DNA of 64,000 nt from Gammaproteobacteria bacterium (GCA_030429735.1 JAUIET010000003.1:1-64000); one strand, 5' to 3'; positions 26,357-35,312 are shown, numbered from the stretch's first letter. Numbers and translations are program-made. Notes: generated by a model from the letters alone, not told the origin.

Positions 26357-27895
26357 TTAGCTTGCGTGCGCTTGCGTTCGATCATCTGATACTGATTCAG
26401 CAGTACCCTTCCACTCCTGCCAGCGTTGATGATCAGCAGAACCTACGTATTCACCGCCGTCTTCCGGCTGGAAGTTATACCAGTCCAATACTTCGGAGAC
26501 TTCAGACCCGCCACAGTTACCCTGGTATATTTGATGAACGGGCAGCCAGGCTTGAATATATTTTTCAGGCTCAAATTCGAATATGTCGCGACATCCGTCG
26601 CCACACGTGTGGTACTTGGAGTTGTTGTGAATTGACACCCGGCGACTAACCATTGTTGGATCATTAAGAACGTCAGTAAACACCATTGGAATCTGACAAA
26701 CCTGGCAGAGCTGAGGCAGGCCATTGATGTAATGGCGCTCGCCGGCCGCTTCCATTTCTCTAAACGTTTCGAAACGCGGTCTGTAGTACTCGTCGAACGT
26801 ATTCGGATACTTCTCTGACAACCAATCCATTTTTTTAACATCGGGCATCCAGGTGTGAAACGCTGCTGCATGGCCATAGTTGTAGAATGTGGCCCAAACC
26901 TGGTGGCTAAGATGCTCAGCCTCTGCCGTAGCTACCTCGTGGTACTTAGGCATTCGTAAGCCATAACGGCCCAAGTCATCAAACAATGCGCTGCAATTTT
27001 CTGTGAAGTAGATGTCCCATGCTGCTTTCCAGGACATAGGGCTGTTGGGCAACATGTAGTCTTGCATCATAGCCACCAAACCCAGTACGCGGTAGGCACG
27101 CCAGAAATGCTTGTCAATGAAACGCTGAACAATGGGAAGGTTGTCTTCGTGCTGCTCCACCATGAACTTTATAATTTCCAAGCCCAGCGTCATGTGGCGA
27201 GACTCATCCGATTGCGCGGAGAAGCCAAAAGTCACCGTCGCCTGGTCGCCATTAAACGCAGCACCTGACATAAACGGTACAAACAGCAAATTGGTCAGGA
27301 CATACTCAAATGCAAACGAAACCGATGTAATAAATTCAAAAGGACCGCCCGTCATCGCATCTTCGAAGTACGACTTCGGTACCGACAAGTACCAGACACG
27401 GTCCGACATGTGCCACGGATCATGCATCCCGTTGAAATGCTTGTTGTAATGACTGAGTGTATGTATTTGCGTTTGAGCGTGTCGAAGTTCATCAATCGAT
27501 TGCATCTGGCAGGCTACACGGGCTCCTTCGCCTCTGAAATGCCGGCCTAAGTGTGCGTAGTGACGATGTGCTCCGTACTCTAACGGAGTCACACCCTGGA
27601 TAAACAATTTCATCGCATTGATGTAACGTGCGTCGCTAAGGTTTAGCTGCCCGTTGTTTTGCGCAAAGCTGTCCATGATCGCGTACAGCTTTTTATCTTT
27701 TTCAGCCTGGTACTTCCAATACGAATCAACGGCCAATCGAAAGGGGTCTTCCCATTTATCCCAGTCTTTGATTTTAATGCCTTCGTAAGTGTCGTACGGA
27801 AACACTTTGTCCATGGGCTGATGAGTGGTTTCCCAACCCATTCCCCGGGTCAGCGCTTCATAGCGCTTGCGCATGTTTAGACGTTTGGCTGCCAT
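26357..27895 (-). CDS. dmpN: phenol hydroxylase alpha subunit (diiron oxygenase)
   Basis: Catalytic subunit (512 aa; DmpN 517) that hydroxylates phenol to catechol. All six carboxylate/His diiron ligands are visible: E106 (PLEYGAHR), E136 and H139 (DELRHAQ), E197 (FEYVLT), E231 and H234 (DESRHMT). A C-terminal YHS-like segment with CQVCQ and HTCGDGC is also present, as in other phenol hydroxylases. Preceded by AGGAAAA. Confidence 0.97.
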   Translation of the reverse strand: MAAKRLNMRKRYEALTRGMGWETTHQPMDKVFPYDTYEGIKIKDWDKWEDPFRLAVDSYWKYQAEKDKKLYAIMDSFAQNNGQLNLSDARYINAMKLFIQGVTPLEYGAHRHYAHLGRHFRGEGARVACQMQSIDELRHAQTQIHTLSHYNKHFNGMHDPWHMSDRVWYLSVPKSYFEDAMTGGPFEFITSVSFAFEYVLTNLLFVPFMSGAAFNGDQATVTFGFSAQSDESRHMTLGLEIIKFMVEQHEDNLPIVQRFIDKHFWRAYRVLGLVAMMQDYMLPNSPMSWKAAWDIYFTENCSALFDDLGRYGLRMPKYHEVATAEAEHLSHQVWATFYNYGHAAAFHTWMPDVKKMDWLSEKYPNTFDEYYRPRFETFREMEAAGERHYINGLPQLCQVCQIPMVFTDVLNDPTMVSRRVSIHNNSKYHTCGDGCRDIFEFEPEKYIQAWLPVHQIYQGNCGGSEVSEVLDWYNFQPEDGGEYVGSADHQRWQEWKGTAESVSDDRTQAHAS

Positions 27896-27929
27896 TTTTC
27901 GTTTTCCTGTTCGTAGTTATTGCAAAGGG

Positions 27930-28196
27930 TTACGATCGAGTTAACTTAAAGTACTCGTCTTCTTCCTCGACGTTTCCACTGAGAGACACCATGTTCAAAT
28001 GCACTTCTTGCACATCCCAATCTCTACCCACCAGCTCTGAAACCGTGTCGCGGTTTACGGTTAGCTTTCCCTCGGCTTCAATACGCACCATTCCAGGCTG
28101 GTACTGGATAACAACGCCTTCGTTATCCTGATCGATCGCTTCAATGATGGGTCGTGCGTCTTCGTTGTCCTGCAGGATAAGAAACACTGTGCTCAT
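27930..28196 (-). CDS. dmpM: phenol hydroxylase effector (coupling) protein
   Basis: 88-aa MmoB/DmpM-type effector protein without cofactor. It binds the hydroxylase and tunes oxygen activation and substrate access. Family strings: VFLILQDNEDARPI and a GRDWDVQEVHLNMV segment. AGAGG ribosome site; between dmpL and dmpN as in canonical operons. Confidence 0.94.
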   Translation of the reverse strand: MSTVFLILQDNEDARPIIEAIDQDNEGVVIQYQPGMVRIEAEGKLTVNRDTVSELVGRDWDVQEVHLNMVSLSGNVEEEDEYFKLTRS

Positions 28197-28236
28197 GATA
28201 TTGCCTCTTTAGTGCTCGTAGTATTTTGCATAAGGC

Positions 28237-29229
28237 TCATACCCCTTGCTTCTGTAGTCGTTGCATTAGCTCATGCGACACTTGTTTTACAGTCGCTTCA
28301 CCGTTTTTGTCTAAGGCATCATTTGCAATACCGACCAAGGCATCCGATATCCGGTCATTCCAATGGCTAGCCCACTTTGACAATAACGTCTTGTTTGCAT
28401 CGGACTCTGCCGCAGTTACCTTTATGAGTGTGTTAGTCCAGCGCTCGGTTTCTGCGTACCACTCACTCATAAACTGGGTAAGCAGTGGCATAACCGTGAT
28501 GCCGCTCGCAAGGAGTTCGTCAACAAGATGCTGATAAATCAGAGGGTATAGCAGACCATCCATTACTATGTTCTGAGCAACCATTGTCTCAAACCAATCT
28601 TCGAGTACAAATGTATCCTCAACCACGTGGCGCAGGTCTTGCCAAATATCCCTTTCTAGCCAATCTTGCTTCGCAGCGTCCAAACCCGTGGTTTCGTTCT
28701 GCTCAAGTATCAGACTAATGCGAGTCAGATATTGGGCAATACCCAACCGGTCCATGGAGTTAAACGTGGACACTTGAGTAATCGCCGTACCATAACCGCA
28801 ATCGGTAATGGCACAATTGTTCATATTAGCGCCCCACTCTACATGCCTAAGTGGAATGAATATTTCGCGAACAATTCGCTGCGCTTCAACGGGTATGGCC
28901 TGCAGTAACCCACGCTTTTCAACAAACGAAAAATTAGTATCGGCTATCTCTTGTTGCTTTGCGCGAGCAGCTGTGTACGCGCTGTAGTAGAACTGGCGTG
29001 GGTCCTTAAAGGCATACCAGTCTTGCATTTCGATCCCGGTGCGCCCTGTGTCATAGATATCGTGGTCTTTATCCCATAAAGGTCGGTAGTGAAAATTGGT
29101 GGTGGCTTGTAAGTCGAACGTCGCCTCCTGATACCTGGAGCCGGGTTTGCCTTCCCCTATCCTTCGGGCGACATGGGCATAGGTCTGGCGAATCGGTGGA
29201 ATTGCTTTAGCGGAGATATCAATACTCAT
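28237..29229 (-). CDS. dmpL: phenol hydroxylase beta subunit
   Basis: 330 aa (DmpL about 331). Ferritin-like helical subunit without a metal site that pairs with DmpN. Characteristic N-terminus IPPIRQTYAHVARRIGEGKP-like, RPLWDKDHDIYD and the C-terminal TVKQVSHELMQRL. It lies 70 bp downstream of dmpK. Confidence 0.95.
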   Translation of the reverse strand: MSIDISAKAIPPIRQTYAHVARRIGEGKPGSRYQEATFDLQATTNFHYRPLWDKDHDIYDTGRTGIEMQDWYAFKDPRQFYYSAYTAARAKQQEIADTNFSFVEKRGLLQAIPVEAQRIVREIFIPLRHVEWGANMNNCAITDCGYGTAITQVSTFNSMDRLGIAQYLTRISLILEQNETTGLDAAKQDWLERDIWQDLRHVVEDTFVLEDWFETMVAQNIVMDGLLYPLIYQHLVDELLASGITVMPLLTQFMSEWYAETERWTNTLIKVTAAESDANKTLLSKWASHWNDRISDALVGIANDALDKNGEATVKQVSHELMQRLQKQGV

Positions 29230-29299
29230 TTTTATGTCGTCCTCTTTACTGTCTGTATCTGTTTGTACGGCCAGGTTTCCCGGCTAGCTCTGAAACTCA

Positions 29300-29569
29300 T
29301 TAGGTGGCTATCCCGGGCGCACCAAAGCGCCACTTCAAACGATCGTAATCAACCGCTGCAACCTGTTCCGGTGTCAAACGCTGCGTTTGATACCGATTGC
29401 AAAACTGTTCGAATTCCGGAAATGGCAACACCAGTTCAACGCACAGCGTAGGGTCACCAATGGAATATTCGAATTCCACGAAACGTTGGTGCAACACCCT
29501 GGTGATGCGGACATAGTGTTGCTGGTCCACTGTCCTGGGTTCACCGTTTTTTTCTGATTCTTTCGGCAT
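29300..29569 (-). CDS. dmpK: phenol hydroxylase assembly protein DmpK
   Basis: First gene of the phenol operon. DmpK-type proteins are small, bind the oxygenase and help assemble active enzyme by aiding iron incorporation. The core RVLHQRFVEFEYSIGDPTL fits the family. Start uncertain: the track TTG 29602 lies upstream of the -24/-12 promoter and is excluded. ATG 29569 (89 aa) coincides with the predicted +1 and would be leaderless; GTG 29530 (76 aa, after CCCAGGACA) would have a 39-nt leader. Confidence 0.85.
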   Translation of the reverse strand: MPKESEKNGEPRTVDQQHYVRITRVLHQRFVEFEYSIGDPTLCVELVLPFPEFEQFCNRYQTQRLTPEQVAAVDYDRLKWRFGAPGIAT

Positions 29570-29579
29570 GCCCGAATTA

Positions 29580-29595
29580 TGCAAGGCTAGTGCCA
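29580..29595 (-). promoter_or_regulatory. sigma-54 (-24/-12) promoter of the phenol operon (Po-like)
   Basis: On the minus strand the sequence reads TGGCACTAGCCTTGCA, matching TGGCACG-N4-TTGCW at 11 of 12 defined positions with correct GG-GC spacing. The predicted start is 29569. This drives dmpK and presumably all 17 genes down to 15374. Confidence 0.88.
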
Positions 29596-29614
29596 ACACC
29601 AAAATGCCTTAGTT

Positions 29615-29627
29615 TTTCAATCATTTA
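29615..29627. promoter_or_regulatory. IHF-like site between promoter and activator sites
   Basis: TTTCAATCATTTA matches WATCAANNNNTTR with one mismatch and lies 46-58 bp upstream of the predicted dmpK start, within an AT-rich tract, where IHF bends DNA in XylR/DmpR-type promoters. Confidence 0.45.
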
Positions 29628-29670
29628 GCATGTGTAGGCAACTTTGTGCATAGACTGCCGGTGAAATAGA

Positions 29671-29724
29671 TTGATGATTTCATAAGAAGTTGTGAAGCGA
29701 CTGCTGATTTAGTCAATTAGAAAA
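29671..29724. promoter_or_regulatory. candidate DmpR upstream activating sequences for the phenol operon
   Basis: Two degenerate 16-mers, TTGATGATTTCATAAG (29671-29686, 11/16) and TTAGTCAATTAGAAAA (29709-29724, 10/16), resemble the DmpR consensus TTGATCAATTGATCAA (recalled from the literature). They lie about -102 to -155 relative to the predicted start, a suitable distance. The first shares the exact 10-mer TTGATGATTT with the better site at 31600. Confidence 0.5.
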
Positions 29725-29876
29725 TGACGGGGGAGAGTCATCGGATTGTCGAAGAAGCAACTTTGACTTCTCTTTAACTTTTATGATTTGATCGGATTTT
29801 TTTATGATATGGTTAAAATGAAAGGCCTTCAGCGCAGAATAATTAGACGTCTGCCGTCACTCCAAAGGGTTGCCTC

Positions 29877-31589
29877 ATGGCTTCGGAAACACCTCTCGTT
29901 CCTTTTCCAGACAATAGCGATCTAGCGCAGCAGGTTCACTTCCATCAGACGGAAGGAAGAATCTGGCTGGACGAACAACGTGTAGTGCTGGACACCCTGC
30001 CAGCTCTAGCCAGCCTTTGGCGTGAAATGATGGAAACTTTAGGTCAGGAACGGGCTAAGGGGTTTTTTATGCGCATGGGGCACAAAAATGGCGTCACGGA
30101 TGCTGAGCTGGCCCGGAAACTAAGACCCGATTCCTCTCCTACCGACATGTTTCTAGCAGGCCCGCAGCTGCACATGCTGCGGGGCATGGTAAAAGTGGAG
30201 CTCGAGGTCGTTGAGATAGATATGGAAGGCGGCCACTTTTACATGGAGAATTCATGGCACGACTCCTACGAAGTGGAGATTTGCCAAAGCGAACGGGGGT
30301 TGCTGAACGAGCCAGTCTGCTGGAATTTAATCGGGTACGCGTGTGGCTACTCTTCTGCAGCACTGAATATGGATATTTTGTTCAAAGAAATAGAATGTCG
30401 AGGGTGCGGGGATAAGCGCTGCTTTATTGTAGGTAAGCCTGCAAAAGAATGGCCAGACCACAAAGAGTATAAGAAGTACTTTGAAAACGATTCCATTATT
30501 GATCAACTCTACGACCTTCAGTCACAAGTCACCGAGCTACGCGAAATAAAATATGCAGACAATCTGCCCTATAAACCGGTTGGTGCATCTCAAGTCTTCC
30601 AGAAGGTCAATCAAATGGCCAGCAAGGCGGCCGTGTCGAAAGTTTCGGTCCTCCTTACAGGTGAAACGGGCGTTGGCAAAGAAATCATGGCGCGCAGTAT
30701 CCATGCCCAAAGTGATCGTTCAGAGCAACCCTTTATAGCCATCAATTGCGCTGCCATCCCGCCTGACCTGATTGAAGCGGAGCTTTTTGGGGTTGCCAAA
30801 GGGGCATACACCGGCGCTACAGCTTCACGGGCCGGGCGATTCGAGCGAGCTGATTCGGGGACTATATTCTTAGATGAAGTGGTCGAATTATCCCCCAGAG
30901 CTCAAGCTACATTGCTGCGCGTTTTGCAAGAACGAGAATTTGAACGCGTGGGCGACAATCAGGTACGCACCATCGACGTGCGAGTGATTGCAGCCAGTAA
31001 CGAAGACCTCGCAGACGCGGTAAAAGACGGTCGGTTTCGTGCGGATTTGTATTACCGACTCAATGTATTTCCCGTCCACATTCCGCCGTTGCGCGAACGT
31101 CGTGAAGATATTCCACTGCTGATCGAGCATTTTTTGGAAAAGTTTCACACGCTGTACCACAAAAAGACGCAAGGCTTATCCAATAAAGCCATGCACTGGA
31201 TGATGGACTACAACTGGCCGGGCAATATTCGGGAGCTGATCAATATACTCGAACGCGGGATTATTATGACGGACAATAACGACAGCATTACAGCGGAATC
31301 GCTATTCCCCGGTATTGATGATCGAGACTTTGAAGATGTATCAATTTCTGAATCGGGTGACCTAGAGACAGTGAGAATAGAGCGACGTCGCGCACCACAA
31401 AGCAGCGCCTCAAACTGGATTGACGAAGTGTTTAGCTCCGAGCTGCCACTGGACACCATTGAGCAAACTGTCATCAATCGCGCTATGATGGTTGCAGAAA
31501 ATAATGTGTCGAAAGCAGCTCGCCTGCTCGGCCTGTCGCGCGCGGCTTTAGCGTATCGATTGACGAAGATGGACGGTGGCACAGCCTAA
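29877..31589 (+). CDS. dmpR: sigma-54-dependent phenol-responsive activator DmpR/MopR
   Basis: 570 aa (DmpR 563). Order: XylR_N/V4R sensor domain (1-215), linker, AAA+ domain with Walker A GETGVGKE (262-269), sigma-54 contact loop GAYTGA (309-314, a Phe-to-Tyr variant of GAFTGA) and Walker B FLDE (331-334), then a Fis-type helix-turn-helix near the C-terminus. With a constant offset of 7 from MopR, the zinc ligands C148, E171, C174, C182 and the phenol-contacting H99 and W127 are conserved, so phenol itself is the likely inducer. Transcribed divergently from dmpK. Confidence 0.96.
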   Translation: MASETPLVPFPDNSDLAQQVHFHQTEGRIWLDEQRVVLDTLPALASLWREMMETLGQERAKGFFMRMGHKNGVTDAELARKLRPDSSPTDMFLAGPQLHMLRGMVKVELEVVEIDMEGGHFYMENSWHDSYEVEICQSERGLLNEPVCWNLIGYACGYSSAALNMDILFKEIECRGCGDKRCFIVGKPAKEWPDHKEYKKYFENDSIIDQLYDLQSQVTELREIKYADNLPYKPVGASQVFQKVNQMASKAAVSKVSVLLTGETGVGKEIMARSIHAQSDRSEQPFIAINCAAIPPDLIEAELFGVAKGAYTGATASRAGRFERADSGTIFLDEVVELSPRAQATLLRVLQEREFERVGDNQVRTIDVRVIAASNEDLADAVKDGRFRADLYYRLNVFPVHIPPLRERREDIPLLIEHFLEKFHTLYHKKTQGLSNKAMHWMMDYNWPGNIRELINILERGIIMTDNNDSITAESLFPGIDDRDFEDVSISESGDLETVRIERRRAPQSSASNWIDEVFSSELPLDTIEQTVINRAMMVAENNVSKAARLLGLSRAALAYRLTKMDGGTA

Positions 31590-31599
31590 TCGACCTAGA

Positions 31600-31662
31600 T
31601 TGATGATTTGATCAAAACACGAGTTCTATCATCTTAAGTTAATCAATTCATAAATTGATCAT
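31600..31662. promoter_or_regulatory. DmpR-type upstream activating sequences for the envelope cassette
   Basis: TTGATGATTTGATCAA (31600-31615) matches the consensus TTGATCAATTGATCAA at 14/16. Two overlapping alternatives follow: TTAATCAATTCATAAA (31639-31654, 13/16) and TTCATAAATTGATCAT (31647-31662, 13/16). They lie about -193 to -131 from the predicted start of the downstream sigma-54 promoter, similar spacing to the Po and Pu promoters. Confidence 0.72.
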
Positions 31663-31724
31663 CACACACTGAGCCTAGACCGGCGTGTTCAGGGAATACG
31701 CGCCCACAGCTTTTACTTTCTATT

Positions 31725-31737
31725 TTTCAACATCTTA
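31725..31737. promoter_or_regulatory. IHF-like site upstream of the envelope cassette promoter
   Basis: TTTCAACATCTTA matches WATCAANNNNTTR with one mismatch, at about -68 to -56. It has the same TTTTTCAA upstream sequence as the IHF-like site before dmpK. Confidence 0.45.
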
Positions 31738-31766
31738 TCTTCTTAGGCGAAGTGTTTTCCTGACAT

Positions 31767-31782
31767 TGGCACGCCTATTGCT
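31767..31782 (+). promoter_or_regulatory. perfect-consensus sigma-54 promoter of the envelope cassette
   Basis: TGGCACGCCTATTGCT matches TGGCACG-N4-TTGCW at all 12 defined positions. The predicted start is near 31793, leaving a leader of about 69 nt before ATG 31862. Confidence 0.92.
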
Positions 31783-31861
31783 GAACCCATTCACAAGGTA
31801 CGCCTGCGTTGGTCAATTCTGCGTCGCGTGCAATAAACATAACAAGCCTGGGCGTCAATGA

Positions 31862-32815
31862 ATGCAAAAAGCGCTGTACAGAATATTTTTCGGGTCACTG
31901 TTGTATCTGGGTTTGATTGGCTGCGAAGCCGAGCTGCAGTTGCAAGGAGTGGACTCTGAACTGAAAAAATCAACGAAACGTTTCGATCAATACCAGGCGA
32001 TGACTACGCACGGGGAGAATATCGTTCTGTTTGGCAGTCATGGCGTCGTATTGATCAGTGAAGACAACGGTAATTCCTGGCAACGAAACATCATTGACGA
32101 GAGCGCTAACTTTATCTCAGCCGCGCATTGCGAAGATGGCACTACGGTCGCGCTGAGCTTCGACAAGCGCGTCTGGTCAAGCACAGACGCTGTGTCGTGG
32201 CATGCATCTCACGTCGAAACTACTGAAGATCTTCAAACAATCGCCTGTGCGCCTGATAACAGTCTATGGCTAACCGCCAGTTTTTCAACCTTATTGCACA
32301 GTAAAGACAAGGGCAAAACTTGGATGGAGCAGTCATTGAACGAAGACTCTTTGCTTACTCATGTGCAATTTTTTGACAGTAACACCGGTGTGGCCGCAGG
32401 CGAGTTTGGCGTTTTCTTTACGACTGAAGATGGCGGCGCAAGCTGGACCCGTGGCGGTTCCATTGGCGATGAGTTCTACCCAATCGATGCATGGTTTCGC
32501 GATTTAGAAAACGGTTGGGCGGTTGGTCTAAATGGTGTTGTTTACCACACTAATGATGGCGGCCAAACCTGGGCACGGCAAAACACGCAATCGCTGTCAT
32601 CTCCTCTTTACCGTCTCGTTGGTAATGATACGCACGTGTTTGCCCTTGGGGATCAAGGCACAGTAGTCGCCTTGGAAGACAATCAATGGGTAGCCGTAGA
32701 AACAGTCAAGACACCAGTGCACTTCAATAGCGGTGTTATTGCCGATGACGCTAACCTGCTGGTTATTGCTGGCGGGTGGGGCTTCATCGCGCGTATTGAA
32801 ATACCATCAAGCTGA
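31862..32815 (+). CDS. YCF48-related beta-propeller lipoprotein
   Basis: 317 aa with a lipoprotein signal (LGLIGC, lipid Cys about 21) and repeated propeller blades of the Ycf48/BNR type, e.g. SEDNGNSWQR, SKDKGKTWME, TEDGGASWTR, TNDGGQTWAR. Ycf48 assists photosystem II assembly in plants and cyanobacteria; bacterial relatives in this kind of cluster have no assigned activity and may act as a periplasmic assembly or scaffold factor. First gene of a four-gene cassette behind a perfect sigma-54 promoter. Confidence 0.88.
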   Translation: MQKALYRIFFGSLLYLGLIGCEAELQLQGVDSELKKSTKRFDQYQAMTTHGENIVLFGSHGVVLISEDNGNSWQRNIIDESANFISAAHCEDGTTVALSFDKRVWSSTDAVSWHASHVETTEDLQTIACAPDNSLWLTASFSTLLHSKDKGKTWMEQSLNEDSLLTHVQFFDSNTGVAAGEFGVFFTTEDGGASWTRGGSIGDEFYPIDAWFRDLENGWAVGLNGVVYHTNDGGQTWARQNTQSLSSPLYRLVGNDTHVFALGDQGTVVALEDNQWVAVETVKTPVHFNSGVIADDANLLVIAGGWGFIARIEIPSS

Positions 32816-32853
32816 TGTGTTCGTTGTTAACAAAACCAGGCCATGAATAAGCC

Positions 32854-35250
32854 ATGACAAAAGCACTGAACTTTATACGCAATCTGGATGATAGTGTTTT
32901 TCGTCATCCGAAGAGCTTTCTTGCCGCGATTGCAGTTGTTACTGCGTTTTTCGCCTTGCAGATTCCTGCGCTAAAAATGTATTCGGACTTCTCCGATCTG
33001 CTTCCTCAGTCACACCCGTATATTCAACTACACAACGAGATCAAGGATAATTTTGGTGGCGCCAATGTCATCATTGTGGGTATTGAATTCACTGATGGTG
33101 ATGTCTTCAGTAACGAAGCGCTCGCCACGATTCACAGAACCACGCAGGCAGTTGATAGCTTGCCTGGTGTAAATCACAACCTGGTAACCAGTCTTACTCA
33201 CCGAAATTCTCGCAATGTGTGGCTCACAGAATTCGGCAACATCAACTCAGAGCCTTATTACAAACCTCTTGATGGGGAACTTAATCAGCAACAATTGAAC
33301 GAGTTACGAGCAGACGTCATTGCCAACCCACGGATCTATGGCCCGTTGGTGTCACCTGACATGAAGGTTGCGTTAATCAAAGCCCAACTCAATGAAGGCC
33401 AGCTGGATTACGAAGAAACATTTGCTCAGTTGCAGGCACTTCGCCAGTCGGAAGCACGTGATGGCATCAGCATCTACGCGACCGGCCAGCCTGTCCTGCA
33501 AGGATGGGTTTACACCTACAAAGAACAGATTATCGAAATATTCCTGTTTACTGCGTTGATCATGGTCGCATTACTGGTCTTCCATTTTCGCCGCCCTATG
33601 GGTGTATTGGTGCCATTAATGGGTGTCATCATTTCTTCAATCTGGGGCATGGGGATTATCAGCCTATTAGGTTACAACCTTGATCCACTGACCCTGGTCA
33701 TACCTTTTCTGATTTCAGCACGTGCAATGTCACACGGCATTCAACTGGTCGAACGCTATTACAGTGAACTCGCTGTTTGTGATGACGCACACAAGGCTGC
33801 GCAGCACACTTTCGACAGTCTGTTTCGTCCGGGCACCCTCGGTGTCGTCTCCGATGCGATTGGCTTGTTACTTATAGCGATCGGTTCCATCCCTCTAAAC
33901 ACTAAGCTCGCTCATTATGCGTCCCTGTGGGCGCTCTCGATCACAATTACCGTGCTACTCGCTGTGCCACTCTTGCTATCGGTTCTGCCCAAGCCGGCTA
34001 ATACAGAGCTGAAGACCAACGTGTTACGCAGCATTGGCAGTGCCTGCGCTCGATTGCTTGCAAAGCGCGCTGCGCCACAGGCGATACTTGGGATCGCAGC
34101 CGTTTTCTTATTGGCTGGATTTATCGCGTCGTCGCAAGTCACGATCGGCGAGGCTGAGCCTGGCTCACCGATACTCTATCAAGACCATGATTACAACGTA
34201 TCGTCCAAATTGGTTAACGATCGTTTTCCCGGTTCAGAAGAACTCTATATTGTTGCCGAGCACACCGAAAAGGGCGGGATTAAAAAGCCCGAAGTACTGC
34301 ACTCCTTAGCGGATCTTGAACGGCATATGCTACTGGACCCCGGCGTTGGCGGTGCAAAAGGCATTCCTGATTTGATCAAACAAGTTAACCGCTTGATGCA
34401 CAACAACGACCCACGCTGGTATCAGATACCAGCGGATGCAAACTATACCGGCGGACTGATGTTTACCTACATGGCATCAAGCCCTATTCCCGGTGCCCTG
34501 AACGAATTTGTAGACACCGATGAGCGCATTGCGAATCTGGTGTTTTTCTACAAAGATCATCAGGGAGAGACGATTCGAAGAGCCATTCACATGGCCAAAG
34601 AATGGATCACAGAAAACGAAGGCAACGTTGAAGGTCTGACTATACGGCTTGCTGGCGGAACAATTGGCGTAACTGCCGCGATGGATGAAGCCGCGTTTGA
34701 TACCAATAAAACAGTATTACCACTTGTATTCCTGTTTATCGTTCTGATCGTTACGTTGTTTTATCGATCACTGTACGCCGGCTTGTTGATGCTACTGGCA
34801 ATGCTGTTTGCGACCACCATGACCTACGCCTACATGGGCATCCAGAAAGTAGGCATCAACATCAATACTGTTCCAATCATTGCTGTGGGTGTCGGTGTTG
34901 GCATCGACTATTCGATATACATGATGGATAGGATTCGCGAAGAAATGGGCCGCCTTCATGACCTTGGTGCAGCCGTTAGCCGGGCAATCAGTACAACGGG
35001 CTTAGCGATCAGTTTCACAGCACTTACGCTCATTGCCGGTATCGTTATGTGGGTGGCACTCTCTGATCTACGTTTTCAGGCCGACGCGGCCTTATTACTG
35101 AGCGTCATGATAGTTCTTAACGCACTGGCAGCGCTGCTGCTAGTACCAAGCGCGATCCTTGTGCTCAAACCTAAATTTATTACAAACGCCAAAGACCGTA
35201 CGGAAGAAGAACTTATAACCGCTAGCAATAATCCGGTGCAAACCGCTTAA
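32854..35250 (+). CDS. MMPL/RND-superfamily permease
   Basis: 798 aa with the RND two-fold layout: one membrane helix (about 20-38), a large periplasmic loop, five helices (about 225-380), then a second helix-loop-five-helix half (from about 415; last helices 640-785). The GVGVGIDYSIYMMDRIREE segment in the second half is typical of MMPL/HpnN-like transporters, which move lipids and hydrophobic molecules. No membrane-fusion-protein gene accompanies it, so it is unlike a standard drug efflux pump. 38 bp after the YCF48 gene. Confidence 0.9.
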   Translation: MTKALNFIRNLDDSVFRHPKSFLAAIAVVTAFFALQIPALKMYSDFSDLLPQSHPYIQLHNEIKDNFGGANVIIVGIEFTDGDVFSNEALATIHRTTQAVDSLPGVNHNLVTSLTHRNSRNVWLTEFGNINSEPYYKPLDGELNQQQLNELRADVIANPRIYGPLVSPDMKVALIKAQLNEGQLDYEETFAQLQALRQSEARDGISIYATGQPVLQGWVYTYKEQIIEIFLFTALIMVALLVFHFRRPMGVLVPLMGVIISSIWGMGIISLLGYNLDPLTLVIPFLISARAMSHGIQLVERYYSELAVCDDAHKAAQHTFDSLFRPGTLGVVSDAIGLLLIAIGSIPLNTKLAHYASLWALSITITVLLAVPLLLSVLPKPANTELKTNVLRSIGSACARLLAKRAAPQAILGIAAVFLLAGFIASSQVTIGEAEPGSPILYQDHDYNVSSKLVNDRFPGSEELYIVAEHTEKGGIKKPEVLHSLADLERHMLLDPGVGGAKGIPDLIKQVNRLMHNNDPRWYQIPADANYTGGLMFTYMASSPIPGALNEFVDTDERIANLVFFYKDHQGETIRRAIHMAKEWITENEGNVEGLTIRLAGGTIGVTAAMDEAAFDTNKTVLPLVFLFIVLIVTLFYRSLYAGLLMLLAMLFATTMTYAYMGIQKVGININTVPIIAVGVGVGIDYSIYMMDRIREEMGRLHDLGAAVSRAISTTGLAISFTALTLIAGIVMWVALSDLRFQADAALLLSVMIVLNALAALLLVPSAILVLKPKFITNAKDRTEEELITASNNPVQTA

Positions 35251-35312
35251 GCGGATGTGCCTATCTATTAGCTTCAATGGATTAACCAACAATCACATCA
35301 GAGGAAACTCGT

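Noticed and set aside
29763-29816. Sigma-70 promoter for dmpR
   Set aside because: TTGACT, TTGATC, TATGAT and similar hexamers occur, but no pair has good spacing, so no promoter is called.
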